From DATBHZ01 sp036557185 (GTDB lineage: Bacteria; Actinomycetota; Acidimicrobiia; IMCC26256; JAENVU01): DNA of 33,166 nucleotides. The translations under genes and the position numbers were made by a program. This document shows positions 24,401 to 30,523 of this stretch, piece after piece. The stretch lies in NCBI GenBank assembly GCA_036557185.1, contig DATBHZ010000060.1, positions 1 to 33,166 on the forward strand. Direction: 5' to 3'. Below the pieces are notes generated by a model. The model ran no database searches. It was not told the DNA's origin and saw only the letters and a list, made by a program, of their open reading frames with translations. Position 1 is the first letter of the stretch; every line of letters starts with the position of its first letter.

Positions 24401-25260
24401 TACGTCGAGAAGGCGAGGAAGGTGCCGAGGCTGATCTGCCCTTGAATGGCGAGCCAGCCGCCGAACGCGAGCACGCCCACCTGCCCGAGCACCGGTATCG
24501 ATTGCAGCGCGGGCTGGTACTTGGCCTGCATGTCGACCGCGCGCACCTTGGACTTGAAGAGCTCGTCGCCGACGCCCGCCAGGTTGTCGAGCTCACGCTG
24601 CTCCTGCCCGAATCCCTTGACGACGCGCACGCCCGTGACCGCCTCGTCGACGACACCCGCGACCTCGGCAGCCCGTTGTTGCGCGTGCCATGTGGCCGGG
24701 AACAGGGAAGTGCGCAACCGGATGGCGACGACCAGCAGCGCCGGCAAGCAGACCAGGGCGACGAGCGTCAGTGGCGGCGAGAGCACGAGCATCACGATGA
24801 ACGACACGACGACCATGACGAGGTTGCCGAGCATGATCGGCGTGAACGCGAGGAGTCCCTGGATCAGGCTCAGGTCGGTGCTCGCGCGCGAGACGAGCTG
24901 GCCCGTCGGCAGCTCGTCATGGGTCGCGAAGTCCAGTCGCTGGAGCCGCTCGAAGATCGCGTTCCGGAGGTCGAACTGCACGTCCAGCGCGACACGCCCG
25001 CCCACGTACCGGCGCACGTAGCCCGCGCCGAAGCTGATCAGGCCCGCGACGACCAGCAGGACGATCCACGGTGTGATCGGCCGCGAGTGCGTCGTGATGA
25101 CGTCGTCGATCACGACCTTCTCGACGATGGGCGTGAGCGACACGACGAACTGGCCGAACACCGCTGCACCCAGCGCAACGCTCACCTTCCGGCGGTGAGC
25201 GAGCAAGAACGGGAAGAGCCGCCGGATCCAACCTCCCTCGGCGGCCGGTTCGATGGTCAT
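21499..25260 (-). CDS. Fused tandem ABC exporter (TMD-NBD-TMD-NBD), Rv0194-like
   Basis: 1253 residues, two ABC exporter halves in one chain. Half one: six-helix membrane domain (about 15-310), Walker A GASGSGKST near 371-379, Q-loop reading VFEDAFLF (Glu in place of Gln), LSGGQRQR, Walker B LVLDDATSSVD with Asp in place of the catalytic Glu, H-loop AHRRSS. Half two: membrane domain about 690-985, Walker A GETGAGKST near 1045, Q-loop YVPQEPFLF, signature MSAGQRQL, Walker B LLLDEATANLD with Glu, H-loop AHRLQT. So one ATP site is degenerate, as in heterodimeric multidrug exporters. A Gly/Met-rich linker spans 625-647. Its ATG overlaps the MarR stop, implying control by that regulator. Confidence 0.95.
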   Translation of the reverse strand: MTIEPAAEGGWIRRLFPFLLAHRRKVSVALGAAVFGQFVVSLTPIVEKVVIDDVITTHSRPITPWIVLLVVAGLISFGAGYVRRYVGGRVALDVQFDLRNAIFERLQRLDFATHDELPTGQLVSRASTDLSLIQGLLAFTPIMLGNLVMVVVSFIVMLVLSPPLTLVALVCLPALLVVAIRLRTSLFPATWHAQQRAAEVAGVVDEAVTGVRVVKGFGQEQRELDNLAGVGDELFKSKVRAVDMQAKYQPALQSIPVLGQVGVLAFGGWLAIQGQISLGTFLAFSTYLVQLVAPVRMTAGLLAISQQARAGAERILDILDSNPLVKEAQDAVELPTVRGSVDLEHVTYGYLRDEPVLQDFTLHVAPGETVALVGASGSGKSTISLLLPRFYDVQQGAVRIDGADVRETTLESLRRDIGLVFEDAFLFSDTVWNNIAYGRPDATDEDVERAARAAGAHEFILDLPDGYRTEVGERGLMLSGGQRQRITLARAIITDPRILVLDDATSSVDARTEEQIHETLREIMVGRTTIVIAHRRSSLQLAERVVLVDGGRVVADGTHETLLDEQPLYRALLAGPEDVYEDADDAPDVAEQPVEEVELVPTASLWQRDDAEPGPRAKVTAAGTFGAGRMGMGGGGGGGMGMGGMALAPTPKLLAAVEELPPADAEAHVDVAAESKGDDHFTLRHFLRPYRRPLTIGFALVAIDTLLTLAGPLLVKYGLNQGVQQGSEATLWIASFAFLAVTVLDWLDTWAYTRYTGYTAERLLYALRVRIFAHLQRLSVDFYDQEMAGRVMTRMTTDVEALSQLLQTGLIQAIVSLLSFFGVLILLTFMQWELMLGVAVLIPPLLLATAWFRRRSDEAYGRAREAIATVNADFQENLSGVRVAQAYQRENKNIGAFRKVAGQYLGHRLDAQRLVAIYFPFVLFLAAIADAIVLAMGAWLSQSGAIAVGTIITFLLLLDQFFSPIQQLSQVFDTWQQARASMAKINELMLIKSGTPEPRRPVALEPVRGAVSFESVWFRYPTGTDDALRNIALAIRPGETIALVGETGAGKSTIVKLVARFYDINDGRLLIDGVPVSDLDLSAYRRHLGYVPQEPFLFSGTVRDNIAYGRPDASDAEVEQAARAVGAHDFVARLSGGYLHPVTERGRSMSAGQRQLICLARALLVDPAILLLDEATANLDLATEARVQAAMGIVSEGRTTLLIAHRLQTASTADRIVLLDDGRIAEEGSHEELLERGGMYAQLWNVGALAASA

Positions 25261-25685
25261 GCACGCGCCTTCGTGGCGAGCCGCGCGTCGGTCGCCGCAT
25301 CGAGTGCCGGTCCGATCTGCGCGAGCGCGGCTCGCACGAGCTCCGGGTCGTCACAGCCTTCGATGATCGGCTCGATCCGCTCCGCCATGCTCGCTTCGGC
25401 GCGGCGGAGCGCCTGCTTGCCGGCCTTCGTGGCGACGAGCCGCACGGCTCGGCGATCGAGCGGCTCCGTGCCCCTCTCGACGAGACCGCGCTCTACGAGC
25501 GTGTCGATGAGCTCGGACACCGAGGGCTTCGTGAGCGCGAGGCGGTTCGCGAGCAGGGTCGCGCGCTCCGAACCGTCGGCGATGAGACCGAGCACGCGGT
25601 ACTGGGGGAGCGTGAGGTTCCCGCACGAACGCTCGAGCATCCGGGCGAGCCGGGCAAGCGTCCGGTACGGGCTGGGTGAGGCCAT
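25257..25685 (-). CDS. MarR-family transcriptional regulator
   Basis: 142 residues. The winged helix is clear: LTLPQYRVLGLIADGSERATLLANRLALTKPSVSELIDTLVERGLVERG and the wing DRRAVRLVATKAGKQAL. It most likely represses itself and the downstream ABC exporter, joined by ATGA. The ATG at 25683-25685 has no Shine-Dalgarno sequence, but a TATCCT -10-like hexamer ends 6 bases upstream, suggesting a leaderless transcript, and a perfect palindrome lies 17 bases upstream. Confidence 0.93.
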   Translation of the reverse strand: MASPSPYRTLARLARMLERSCGNLTLPQYRVLGLIADGSERATLLANRLALTKPSVSELIDTLVERGLVERGTEPLDRRAVRLVATKAGKQALRRAEASMAERIEPIIEGCDDPELVRAALAQIGPALDAATDARLATKARA

Positions 25686-25691
25686 ATAGGA

Positions 25692-25722
25692 AGGATACCG
25701 AATGGTTCGGCACCCGAACCAT
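25692..25722 (-). promoter_or_regulatory. MarR operator palindrome and leaderless -10 of the MarR/ABC unit
   Basis: ATGGTTCGG (25702-25710), CAC, CCGAACCAT (25714-25722): a perfect 9-base-arm inverted repeat. On the minus strand TATCCT (25697-25692) ends 6 bases before the MarR ATG. The palindrome covers about -17 to -37, so a bound dimer would block the -35 region. Binding by this MarR is inferred. Confidence 0.7.
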
Positions 25723-25753
25723 ATTGGCGTGCGGGGCCACTCCGCCGGGTCGC

Positions 25754-26728
25754 TCAGCCCTCGGTGCGCAGCTCGGCCAGGAGCTCAGCCGCGTCGAGCG
25801 ACTCCGGTGGGAGCCTGGAATGCGCGGCCGAGGACGCCGTCCGCTGCAGCAGCGCGTTGACCGGCGTCGCGAACCCGCGGAGCCTGCCGAGCAACACGAT
25901 CTCGCCGTTGAGGTAGTCCGTCTCCACCGACGCGAGGCCCCTTGCGAGGCTCTGCCAGGTGGAGCCTCCCGAGCGGGGCTTGCCGTCGATCTCGCCCCAG
26001 CTCAAGTGATCGGCGCGGCGTGCGCGGTCCTCCTCGACGGACGCGAAGTCCACCCCAGCCGAGCGCATGCATGCCACGCCCTCCCGACGCGCCAGCTTCA
26101 CGAGCTCGGCGGCCGCGGCGGACGGCGCGCACACGGCCTGGACCGCGTTGCCGAGGTTCATGATCAGCTTCGAGTTCTTGAGGCGCATGACCTGCGGATC
26201 GGGCCGGGAGCTGAACGTCGCGGCTGCGAAGCAGGCGGAGAGCTCGCGAGCTGTGTCGTCGACCCCGGTCGGATAGCGGCCGACGTCGAGGATCCCGGTC
26301 GTCGGCGTCGACGCGGCCTCGACGACACCCGGCTCGAGGTGGGCCGCCGGCAGCATGACAGGCACCGCGTACACCCGTTCGAAGAACCGCGAGGCCATGC
26401 GCTCGTTCGCGACGCCGTTCTGGAGACACGCCACGGCGATCGTGGGCGGTGCCACGGCGTGCAGCGCTCCGAGCGCGTCCGGCGTGTCCTGGCTCTTCAT
26501 GGCCAGCAGCACGACGTCGTCGCCGCGGAAGTCGAGCTCCGACGGATGGCCGGCGACGGGGATGGGGATGGTCGTGTCCTCCACGGGAGTTCGCAGCCGC
26601 AGTCCGCCCGCGGCGATCGCGTCACGGTGTGCTCCACGCGCGATCAGCATCACCTCGTTCGCCGCTTGTGCAAGCCGCGCACCCACGACACCCCCCACCG
26701 CCCCGGCTCCGTACACGATCAATCGCAC
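25754..26728 (-). CDS. Ketopantoate reductase (ApbA/PanE) family protein
   Basis: 324 residues. N-terminal Rossmann motif YGAGAVGGVVGARL (6-19), IARGAH after beta-2, LLAMKSQDT, CLQNGVANER (Asn104-Gly105), and in the second domain RLKNSKLIMNLGNAV with the family lysine (Lys187) and Asn191. Family members reduce 2-ketopantoate to pantoate with NADPH, but many are paralogues with other 2-keto or related substrates, so panE is not assigned. GTG start at 26726-26728 overlaps the end of the NTF2-like gene by 10 bases; the longer upstream frame runs through that gene and is rejected. Last gene of the minus-strand set starting at 28261. Confidence 0.87.
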   Translation of the reverse strand: MRLIVYGAGAVGGVVGARLAQAANEVMLIARGAHRDAIAAGGLRLRTPVEDTTIPIPVAGHPSELDFRGDDVVLLAMKSQDTPDALGALHAVAPPTIAVACLQNGVANERMASRFFERVYAVPVMLPAAHLEPGVVEAASTPTTGILDVGRYPTGVDDTARELSACFAAATFSSRPDPQVMRLKNSKLIMNLGNAVQAVCAPSAAAAELVKLARREGVACMRSAGVDFASVEEDRARRADHLSWGEIDGKPRSGGSTWQSLARGLASVETDYLNGEIVLLGRLRGFATPVNALLQRTASSAAHSRLPPESLDAAELLAELRTEG

Positions 26729-27162
26729 GTGAGGACCCTGTCGTCTTCCCAGTCGACCACCAGCCGGCGATGCGCGATGAGCCAGCGACCGCCGACTCTC
26801 GCGTAGGTGTCGAGGTATCGGATCGACATCACCCTGTCGTGCCGCGTGCCATCCACCGTCGAGAGATGGTGGGCCATGCAATAGGTCTCGCCGGTCGCGC
26901 GGTCTCCGTCGATGATGAGCAGCTGCTGGCCGACGTGATGCGTCGTCACCTCGTAGCGAGCGATCTTGGCGAGCGCCGCGGTGATCTCCGCACGCCCGCG
27001 GCGCTCGTAGCGCGGTGGTGCGTCCGGCGAGCGGTCGTGGCCGCTCAGGATCCCGTCCTCGGTGAACAGCGCAGCGCACTCGGCTGGCTGTCGCCGGTCG
27101 ACCGCGCTCGCGTAGCTGTCGACGAGCTCCCGAAGCGCGGTGCGGTCGTCCCCGTCAGGCAC
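26719..27162 (-). CDS. NTF2-like / SnoaL-like domain protein
   Basis: 147 residues. Pattern of the SnoaL_4 type: ALRELVDSYASAVDRRQPAECAALFTEDGIL, RRGRAEITAALAKI, THHVGQQLLIIDGDRATGETYCMAHHLS, and the C-terminal DTYARVGGRWLIAHRRLVVDW. Function unknown; may be a small isomerase/hydrolase or an accessory protein. GTG start 27160-27162 is 3 bases after the UBP zinc-finger stop, and the end overlaps the ketopantoate-reductase-like gene by 10 bases, so the three are probably co-translated. Confidence 0.85.
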   Translation of the reverse strand: MPDGDDRTALRELVDSYASAVDRRQPAECAALFTEDGILSGHDRSPDAPPRYERRGRAEITAALAKIARYEVTTHHVGQQLLIIDGDRATGETYCMAHHLSTVDGTRHDRVMSIRYLDTYARVGGRWLIAHRRLVVDWEDDRVLTCD

Positions 27163-27165
27163 GGG

Positions 27166-27462
27166 TCAGGGGTGCGAGGGCGCCGGGGGCGCGCCTTCGA
27201 TCTCGAAGAACAGATCGTCGACGTAGCACCAGTACCAGTCCTCTCCGGGCTCGAACGAACGGATGATCGGATGCGCGGAGCTGTGGAAGTGGGCGGTGGC
27301 GTGCTTGCGCGGAGACTGGTCGCAACAGCCGATGTGGCCGCACTCCTGACACATCCGAAGGTGCGTCCAGGTGCTCAGGCCGGCGGCGATGCAGTCCTCG
27401 CAACCGTCGGACGAAGGCTTCACGTCGAGGATCTGGTCGAGGTGGGTGCAGGTGTCTGCCAT
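27166..27462 (-). CDS. UBP-type zinc finger protein
   Basis: 98 residues, one zf-UBP domain. Metal ligands expected from the family are visible: Cys5/His7, Cys21/Cys24, Cys38/Cys41, Cys46, and His residues at 54-64 (KHATAHFHSSAHP). Typical text MCQECGHIGCCDQSPRKHATAH identifies it. Eukaryotic versions bind ubiquitin tails; the bacterial role is not known, although they often sit beside redox or stress genes. A very strong ribosome binding site (GGAAGGAGG, 5-base spacer) precedes the ATG. It follows the HAD gene by 22 bases. Confidence 0.93.
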   Translation of the reverse strand: MADTCTHLDQILDVKPSSDGCEDCIAAGLSTWTHLRMCQECGHIGCCDQSPRKHATAHFHSSAHPIIRSFEPGEDWYWCYVDDLFFEIEGAPPAPSHP

Positions 27463-27484
27463 TCAGGCCTCCTTCCCAAGCCTT

Positions 27485-28261
27485 CTACACGACCTCGAGG
27501 AACGCCGGCAGCTCGGTGACGGCGTCGATCACGACGTCGGGCTGCTCCGCGGACCGATCGAGCAGGGCTTGGCGGAACTTGCCGGTACGAACGAGGACGC
27601 CCGTCAGGCCGAGGTGCTGGGCGGCCAGCACGTCGGAGGCCAGGTCGTCGCCCACCATCACCGCCTCGGCAGGATCGATGCCCAGCCCCGCGACGGCCGC
27701 GTCGAACATGCCGCGGGCCGGCTTACCGATCGTCGTGGCCGTGACACCGGTGGCGTGCTCGAGCGCGGTGGCATACGCACCGCCGTCGATGCACAGCCCG
27801 TCGCGCGTCTGCCACGCGGCGGTCCCGTGCATCGCCACCAGCTCGGCACCGTTCGCGACGGTGCGCGCGGCGAGGTTCATCGTCTGCCAGTCGAACATCG
27901 GTCCGGCCGAGCCGATGACGACCACCTCGGGACTGTCCGAGAGATCGACGAGCTCGACGCCTTCGAGGTCGTCGAGCGGGCCTTCGTTGAGCACCGCGCA
28001 CCGAGCACGCGTGTAGTGCTCGCCGAGGTACGCGGAGGTCGCGACGCTGGCTGTGAGCAGCTCCTGGTCGTCCAGCTCGAACCCGCAGGCGCGCAACGCG
28101 CCCGCGACCTCGGCTCGGGTCTTCGACGTGGTGTTGGTGAGGAGCCGGATCGGGAGACCGGCGCCACGGAGCCTGTGCAGCGCATCGGGCGCGCCGGGCA
28201 AGGCCTTCCACGAGACGACGAGGACCCCGTCGACGTCGAGCAGGACACCGCGCACCGTCAC
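27485..28261 (-). CDS. HAD-IIA family phosphatase (LHPP/NagD-like)
   Basis: 258 residues. HAD motifs: I LLDVDGVL (nucleophile Asp9, Asp11), II TNTTSKT (Thr42, Asn43), III GKP (Lys180), IV GDDLASD (Asp205, Asp206, Asp210). The cap between motifs II and III is the NagD-like C2 type. Closest by architecture to the phospholysine phosphohistidine inorganic pyrophosphate phosphatase (LHPP) and NagD nucleotide phosphatases; substrate unknown. GTG start 28259-28261, with GGAGAG upstream. First of a probable operon HAD, zf-UBP, NTF2-like, ketopantoate-reductase-like; divergent from the membrane protein gene. Confidence 0.92.
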   Translation of the reverse strand: MTVRGVLLDVDGVLVVSWKALPGAPDALHRLRGAGLPIRLLTNTTSKTRAEVAGALRACGFELDDQELLTASVATSAYLGEHYTRARCAVLNEGPLDDLEGVELVDLSDSPEVVVIGSAGPMFDWQTMNLAARTVANGAELVAMHGTAAWQTRDGLCIDGGAYATALEHATGVTATTIGKPARGMFDAAVAGLGIDPAEAVMVGDDLASDVLAAQHLGLTGVLVRTGKFRQALLDRSAEQPDVVIDAVTELPAFLEVV

Positions 28262-28292
28262 GCCCCCATTCTCTCCGCTGGGTCGCGGACCG

Positions 28293-28321
28293 CTGACAGA
28301 TCACCAGGCACCGCCTACGCT
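28293..28321 (+). promoter_or_regulatory. Sigma-70-type promoter of the membrane protein gene
   Basis: CTGACA (28293-28298), a 17-base spacer, then TACGCT (28316-28321). The ATG begins 8 bases after the -10, so the transcript is probably leaderless. The -35 differs from TTGACA at one base. Confidence 0.55.
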
Positions 28322-28329
28322 CTGCGCCG

Positions 28330-29181
28330 ATGTTGCTGATCGCGTGCGCGGTGGTCGTGGCAGTTGCCGCCGCCGTGCGCTCGTCGTGGTCGCCGTGCGG
28401 ACGCTCGATGCTCTCCTCGCTCACGCCGCTGTCCGAACGCGCTCGAGGACGCAGCTTCCGGGCGACCGCGTGCTGGTACATCGCCGGTTCGGTCCTGGGC
28501 GGCCTGACGCTCGGGGCGTGCATCGCTCTCGCCGCGCTCGTGGTCGGCGCCTGGAGCATCTCTTCGAAGGTGATCCTCGTCGCGGCCTGCGCGGGTGCGC
28601 TGGTCGCCGTGGCGTCCGACACCGGGATCGGTGGCTTCCACCTCCCGATGCACACGCGCCAGGTGAACGAGGACTGGCTCGACGCCTACCGAGGCTGGGT
28701 GTACGGAGTCGGCTTCGGCTGGCAGATCGGCGTCGGGGTCGGAACGTTCATCATGACCGCGGCGGTGTACCTCACGGTCTGGTTGGGAACGCTCACCGGC
28801 AGCCCATTGGTGGCGCTGTTGCTCGGCGGTCTCTTCGGCCTCCTGCGCGGGCTCGGCATTCTCCCCGCGCGCCGGTGCACGACGCCTGAACGGCTGAGCA
28901 GGCTGCACGAGAGGCTAGACCGCTACGACGGCGTGGCGCGACGAGCCGTCGTGGCCGTGGAGCTCGGCGTGGCGGTGCTGTGCGGGTTTGCGGCTGCGCT
29001 CGCGCTCGGTGTCGCTGTGGCCGCCGCGGCCCTGGTGGTCGGACTCGTGTCGGCGCGCCGTGCTGCGACGCGGCGCGGCTACGCGAGCTTGGTGGCCGGC
29101 GTGGAGCGCAAGCGGCCTTTGCGCAGCTCCTTGACCGCCGGCACCGGGTTGGGATCGGTGAAGAGCACCGGGTCGTTGTAG
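28330..29181 (+). CDS. Polytopic membrane protein, unknown function
   Basis: 283 residues with roughly six or seven hydrophobic segments (about 1-18, 48-75, 79-97, 122-150, 153-175, 208-245). A conserved-looking SSWSPCGRSMLSSLTPLSERARGRSF segment follows the first helix, and GGFHLPMHTRQVNEDWLDAYRGWVYG sits in a loop. The SPCG motif in a membrane setting recalls CcdA/DsbD-type thiol transporters, but only one cysteine of a pair is present there, so I leave function open. The ATG at 28330 is supported by a CTGACA/TACGCT promoter. The last 103 bases overlap the convergent VOC gene; the C-terminal tail there is basic and low in complexity. Confidence 0.7.
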   Translation: MLLIACAVVVAVAAAVRSSWSPCGRSMLSSLTPLSERARGRSFRATACWYIAGSVLGGLTLGACIALAALVVGAWSISSKVILVAACAGALVAVASDTGIGGFHLPMHTRQVNEDWLDAYRGWVYGVGFGWQIGVGVGTFIMTAAVYLTVWLGTLTGSPLVALLLGGLFGLLRGLGILPARRCTTPERLSRLHERLDRYDGVARRAVVAVELGVAVLCGFAAALALGVAVAAAALVVGLVSARRAATRRGYASLVAGVERKRPLRSSLTAGTGLGSVKSTGSL

Positions 29182-29693
29182 TTCGAGCGACGCGCGGTCG
29201 CGTCGTCGACCCACCACGAGGCCTCGAGCGCGATGCCGTTCGGGTCCGTGAAGTAGATCGACCGGATGATGTCGTGATCGACCACGGTGGTCACCTCGCA
29301 GTCCGCAGCCTTCAGACGCTCACGAAGTGCGAGCAGAGCGGCCTCGTCGGGGAGCGCGAACGAGAGGTGGTCGAACTGCAGCACGCGATCGGGCCGGGCG
29401 CCGGCAGGCTTCGCGAACGTCTCCATGCCCTTGATCTCGAAGAAGGCGATCGTGTTGCCCTCGTCGATCTCGAAGAAGTAGTGGCGCATTGGCCCGGCCA
29501 TCAGCGTGGCGCAGAGCCTCATCCCGAGCACGCCGTCGTAGAAGCGAACGGTCGTGTCCATGTCCGGCGTGACCATCGCCAGGTGGTGCACACCGCTCCA
29601 CTGCGGGATGTCGCTCTCGTACGCGACCTCGGCCTTTACACCTGCCTCCGGAGCACTCCCGGACTGCGCTGCTTGCTTCGTCTCGGTCGCCAC
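29079..29693 (-). CDS. VOC superfamily (glyoxalase/extradiol dioxygenase-like) protein
   Basis: 204 residues. After an N-terminal tail (about 30 residues) comes one VOC module: VHHLAMVTPDMDTTVRFYDGVLGMRL, FFEIDEGNTIAFFEIKG, FDHLSFALPDEAAL, YFTDPNGIALEASWW. Likely metal ligands are His36 or His37, Glu86, His109 and Glu157. The reaction is not determined; family members are dioxygenases, lyases, epimerases or resistance proteins. GTG start 29691-29693 is chosen because AAGGAG lies 5 bases before it. The 3' end overlaps the convergent membrane protein gene by 103 bases. Confidence 0.88.
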   Translation of the reverse strand: MATETKQAAQSGSAPEAGVKAEVAYESDIPQWSGVHHLAMVTPDMDTTVRFYDGVLGMRLCATLMAGPMRHYFFEIDEGNTIAFFEIKGMETFAKPAGARPDRVLQFDHLSFALPDEAALLALRERLKAADCEVTTVVDHDIIRSIYFTDPNGIALEASWWVDDATARRSNYNDPVLFTDPNPVPAVKELRKGRLRSTPATKLA

Positions 29694-29748
29694 GGTGACT
29701 CCTTCGCCGGCTTCCTGCGAGCCATCCACGATACTCCGCTCGAAGCGG

Positions 29749-30426
29749 TCAAGCGTGCGAGAGCGGAGCCGTCGGCGGGAGAGGAGCGTCGGGTAACGAG
29801 TCCGCGTCGGCGCGCGGTGCTCCCCACGCAAGCGCGCACGGGATCACCCCTGCCCAGACCGGGAGCGTCATGTCCTCCGGCTCGTCGGCTGCACCGCCGG
29901 TTCGGATCTTGGCCGACGACTCGTCGAGCGACATCTGCAGCACCGACGTCTTGCGGAGCTCGAGATCGTTCGGGAGACGGACCTGCGGCCAGCGACCGGG
30001 GAGCAGGTGCTCACTGATCACCTCGAGCGCGTGGGGCTTGTCTGCCTCAGCGACACTCGTTGCCGTGCCGAGCACGACGGCGGAGCGGTAGTTGACGGAA
30101 TGATGGAACGCCGAACGCGCCAGCACGAGACCGTCGACCAGCGTCGCGGTGACGCAGAGATCGATACCGGTGGCGGCGACTCGTTGCAGGCGACTGGCCA
30201 CGGATCCGTGGAGGTACAAGCGGTCACCGTCGCGTCCGAAGATCATCGGGATCACGATCGGCCGATCGTCGTCGACGATTCCGACGTGTGCGACAGGGCT
30301 CGCGTCGAGGATCGCTTTGATCGTGGAGCGGTCGTACCGGGCACGATCCGGCACGCGCCGGATGCGGGAGGCGTCGGAGGGCGGCCCTGGTGTGTCCTGC
30401 TCTCGTCCGTGCGCGTGGTCGGCCAT
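29749..30426 (-). CDS. NimA-like / pyridoxamine 5'-phosphate oxidase-family flavoprotein
   Basis: 225 residues of the split-barrel flavin-binding fold. Recognised from RVPDRARYDRSTIKAILDAS, HVGIVDDDRPIVIPMIFGRDGDRLYLHGSVASRL, and CVTATLVDGLVLARSAFHHSVNYRSAVVLGTA, which match the 5-nitroimidazole resistance NimA-type group. It probably binds FMN or F420 and reduces an unknown substrate. ATG 30424-30426 is preferred; a TACGCT -10-like hexamer ends 7 bases upstream, suggesting a leaderless transcript. The C-terminal tail beyond the barrel is proline-rich. Confidence 0.88.
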   Translation of the reverse strand: MADHAHGREQDTPGPPSDASRIRRVPDRARYDRSTIKAILDASPVAHVGIVDDDRPIVIPMIFGRDGDRLYLHGSVASRLQRVAATGIDLCVTATLVDGLVLARSAFHHSVNYRSAVVLGTATSVAEADKPHALEVISEHLLPGRWPQVRLPNDLELRKTSVLQMSLDESSAKIRTGGAADEPEDMTLPVWAGVIPCALAWGAPRADADSLPDAPLPPTAPLSHA

Positions 30427-30433
30427 GCGCGAG

Positions 30434-30439
30434 AGCGTA
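30434..30439 (-). promoter_or_regulatory. Candidate -10 element for the NimA-like gene (leaderless)
   Basis: On the minus strand TACGCT, the same hexamer as in the membrane protein promoter at 28316, ending 7 bases before the ATG at 30426. The -35 is unclear. Confidence 0.4.
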
Positions 30440-30523
30440 CGGGCGCGCCGTGCCCTCGCGACCGGGTTTTGTGCCCGAACGTCAGCCGCAGGACATGCCA
30501 CTCCGCGCGGCATGATGAGAGCG

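Noticed and set aside
21487..25689. Several very long open frames on the plus strand opposite the ABC exporter
   Set aside because: The exporter is unmistakable in its own frame; the opposite frames encode Arg/Ala/Asp-rich text without domains, an effect of GC-rich codon use.
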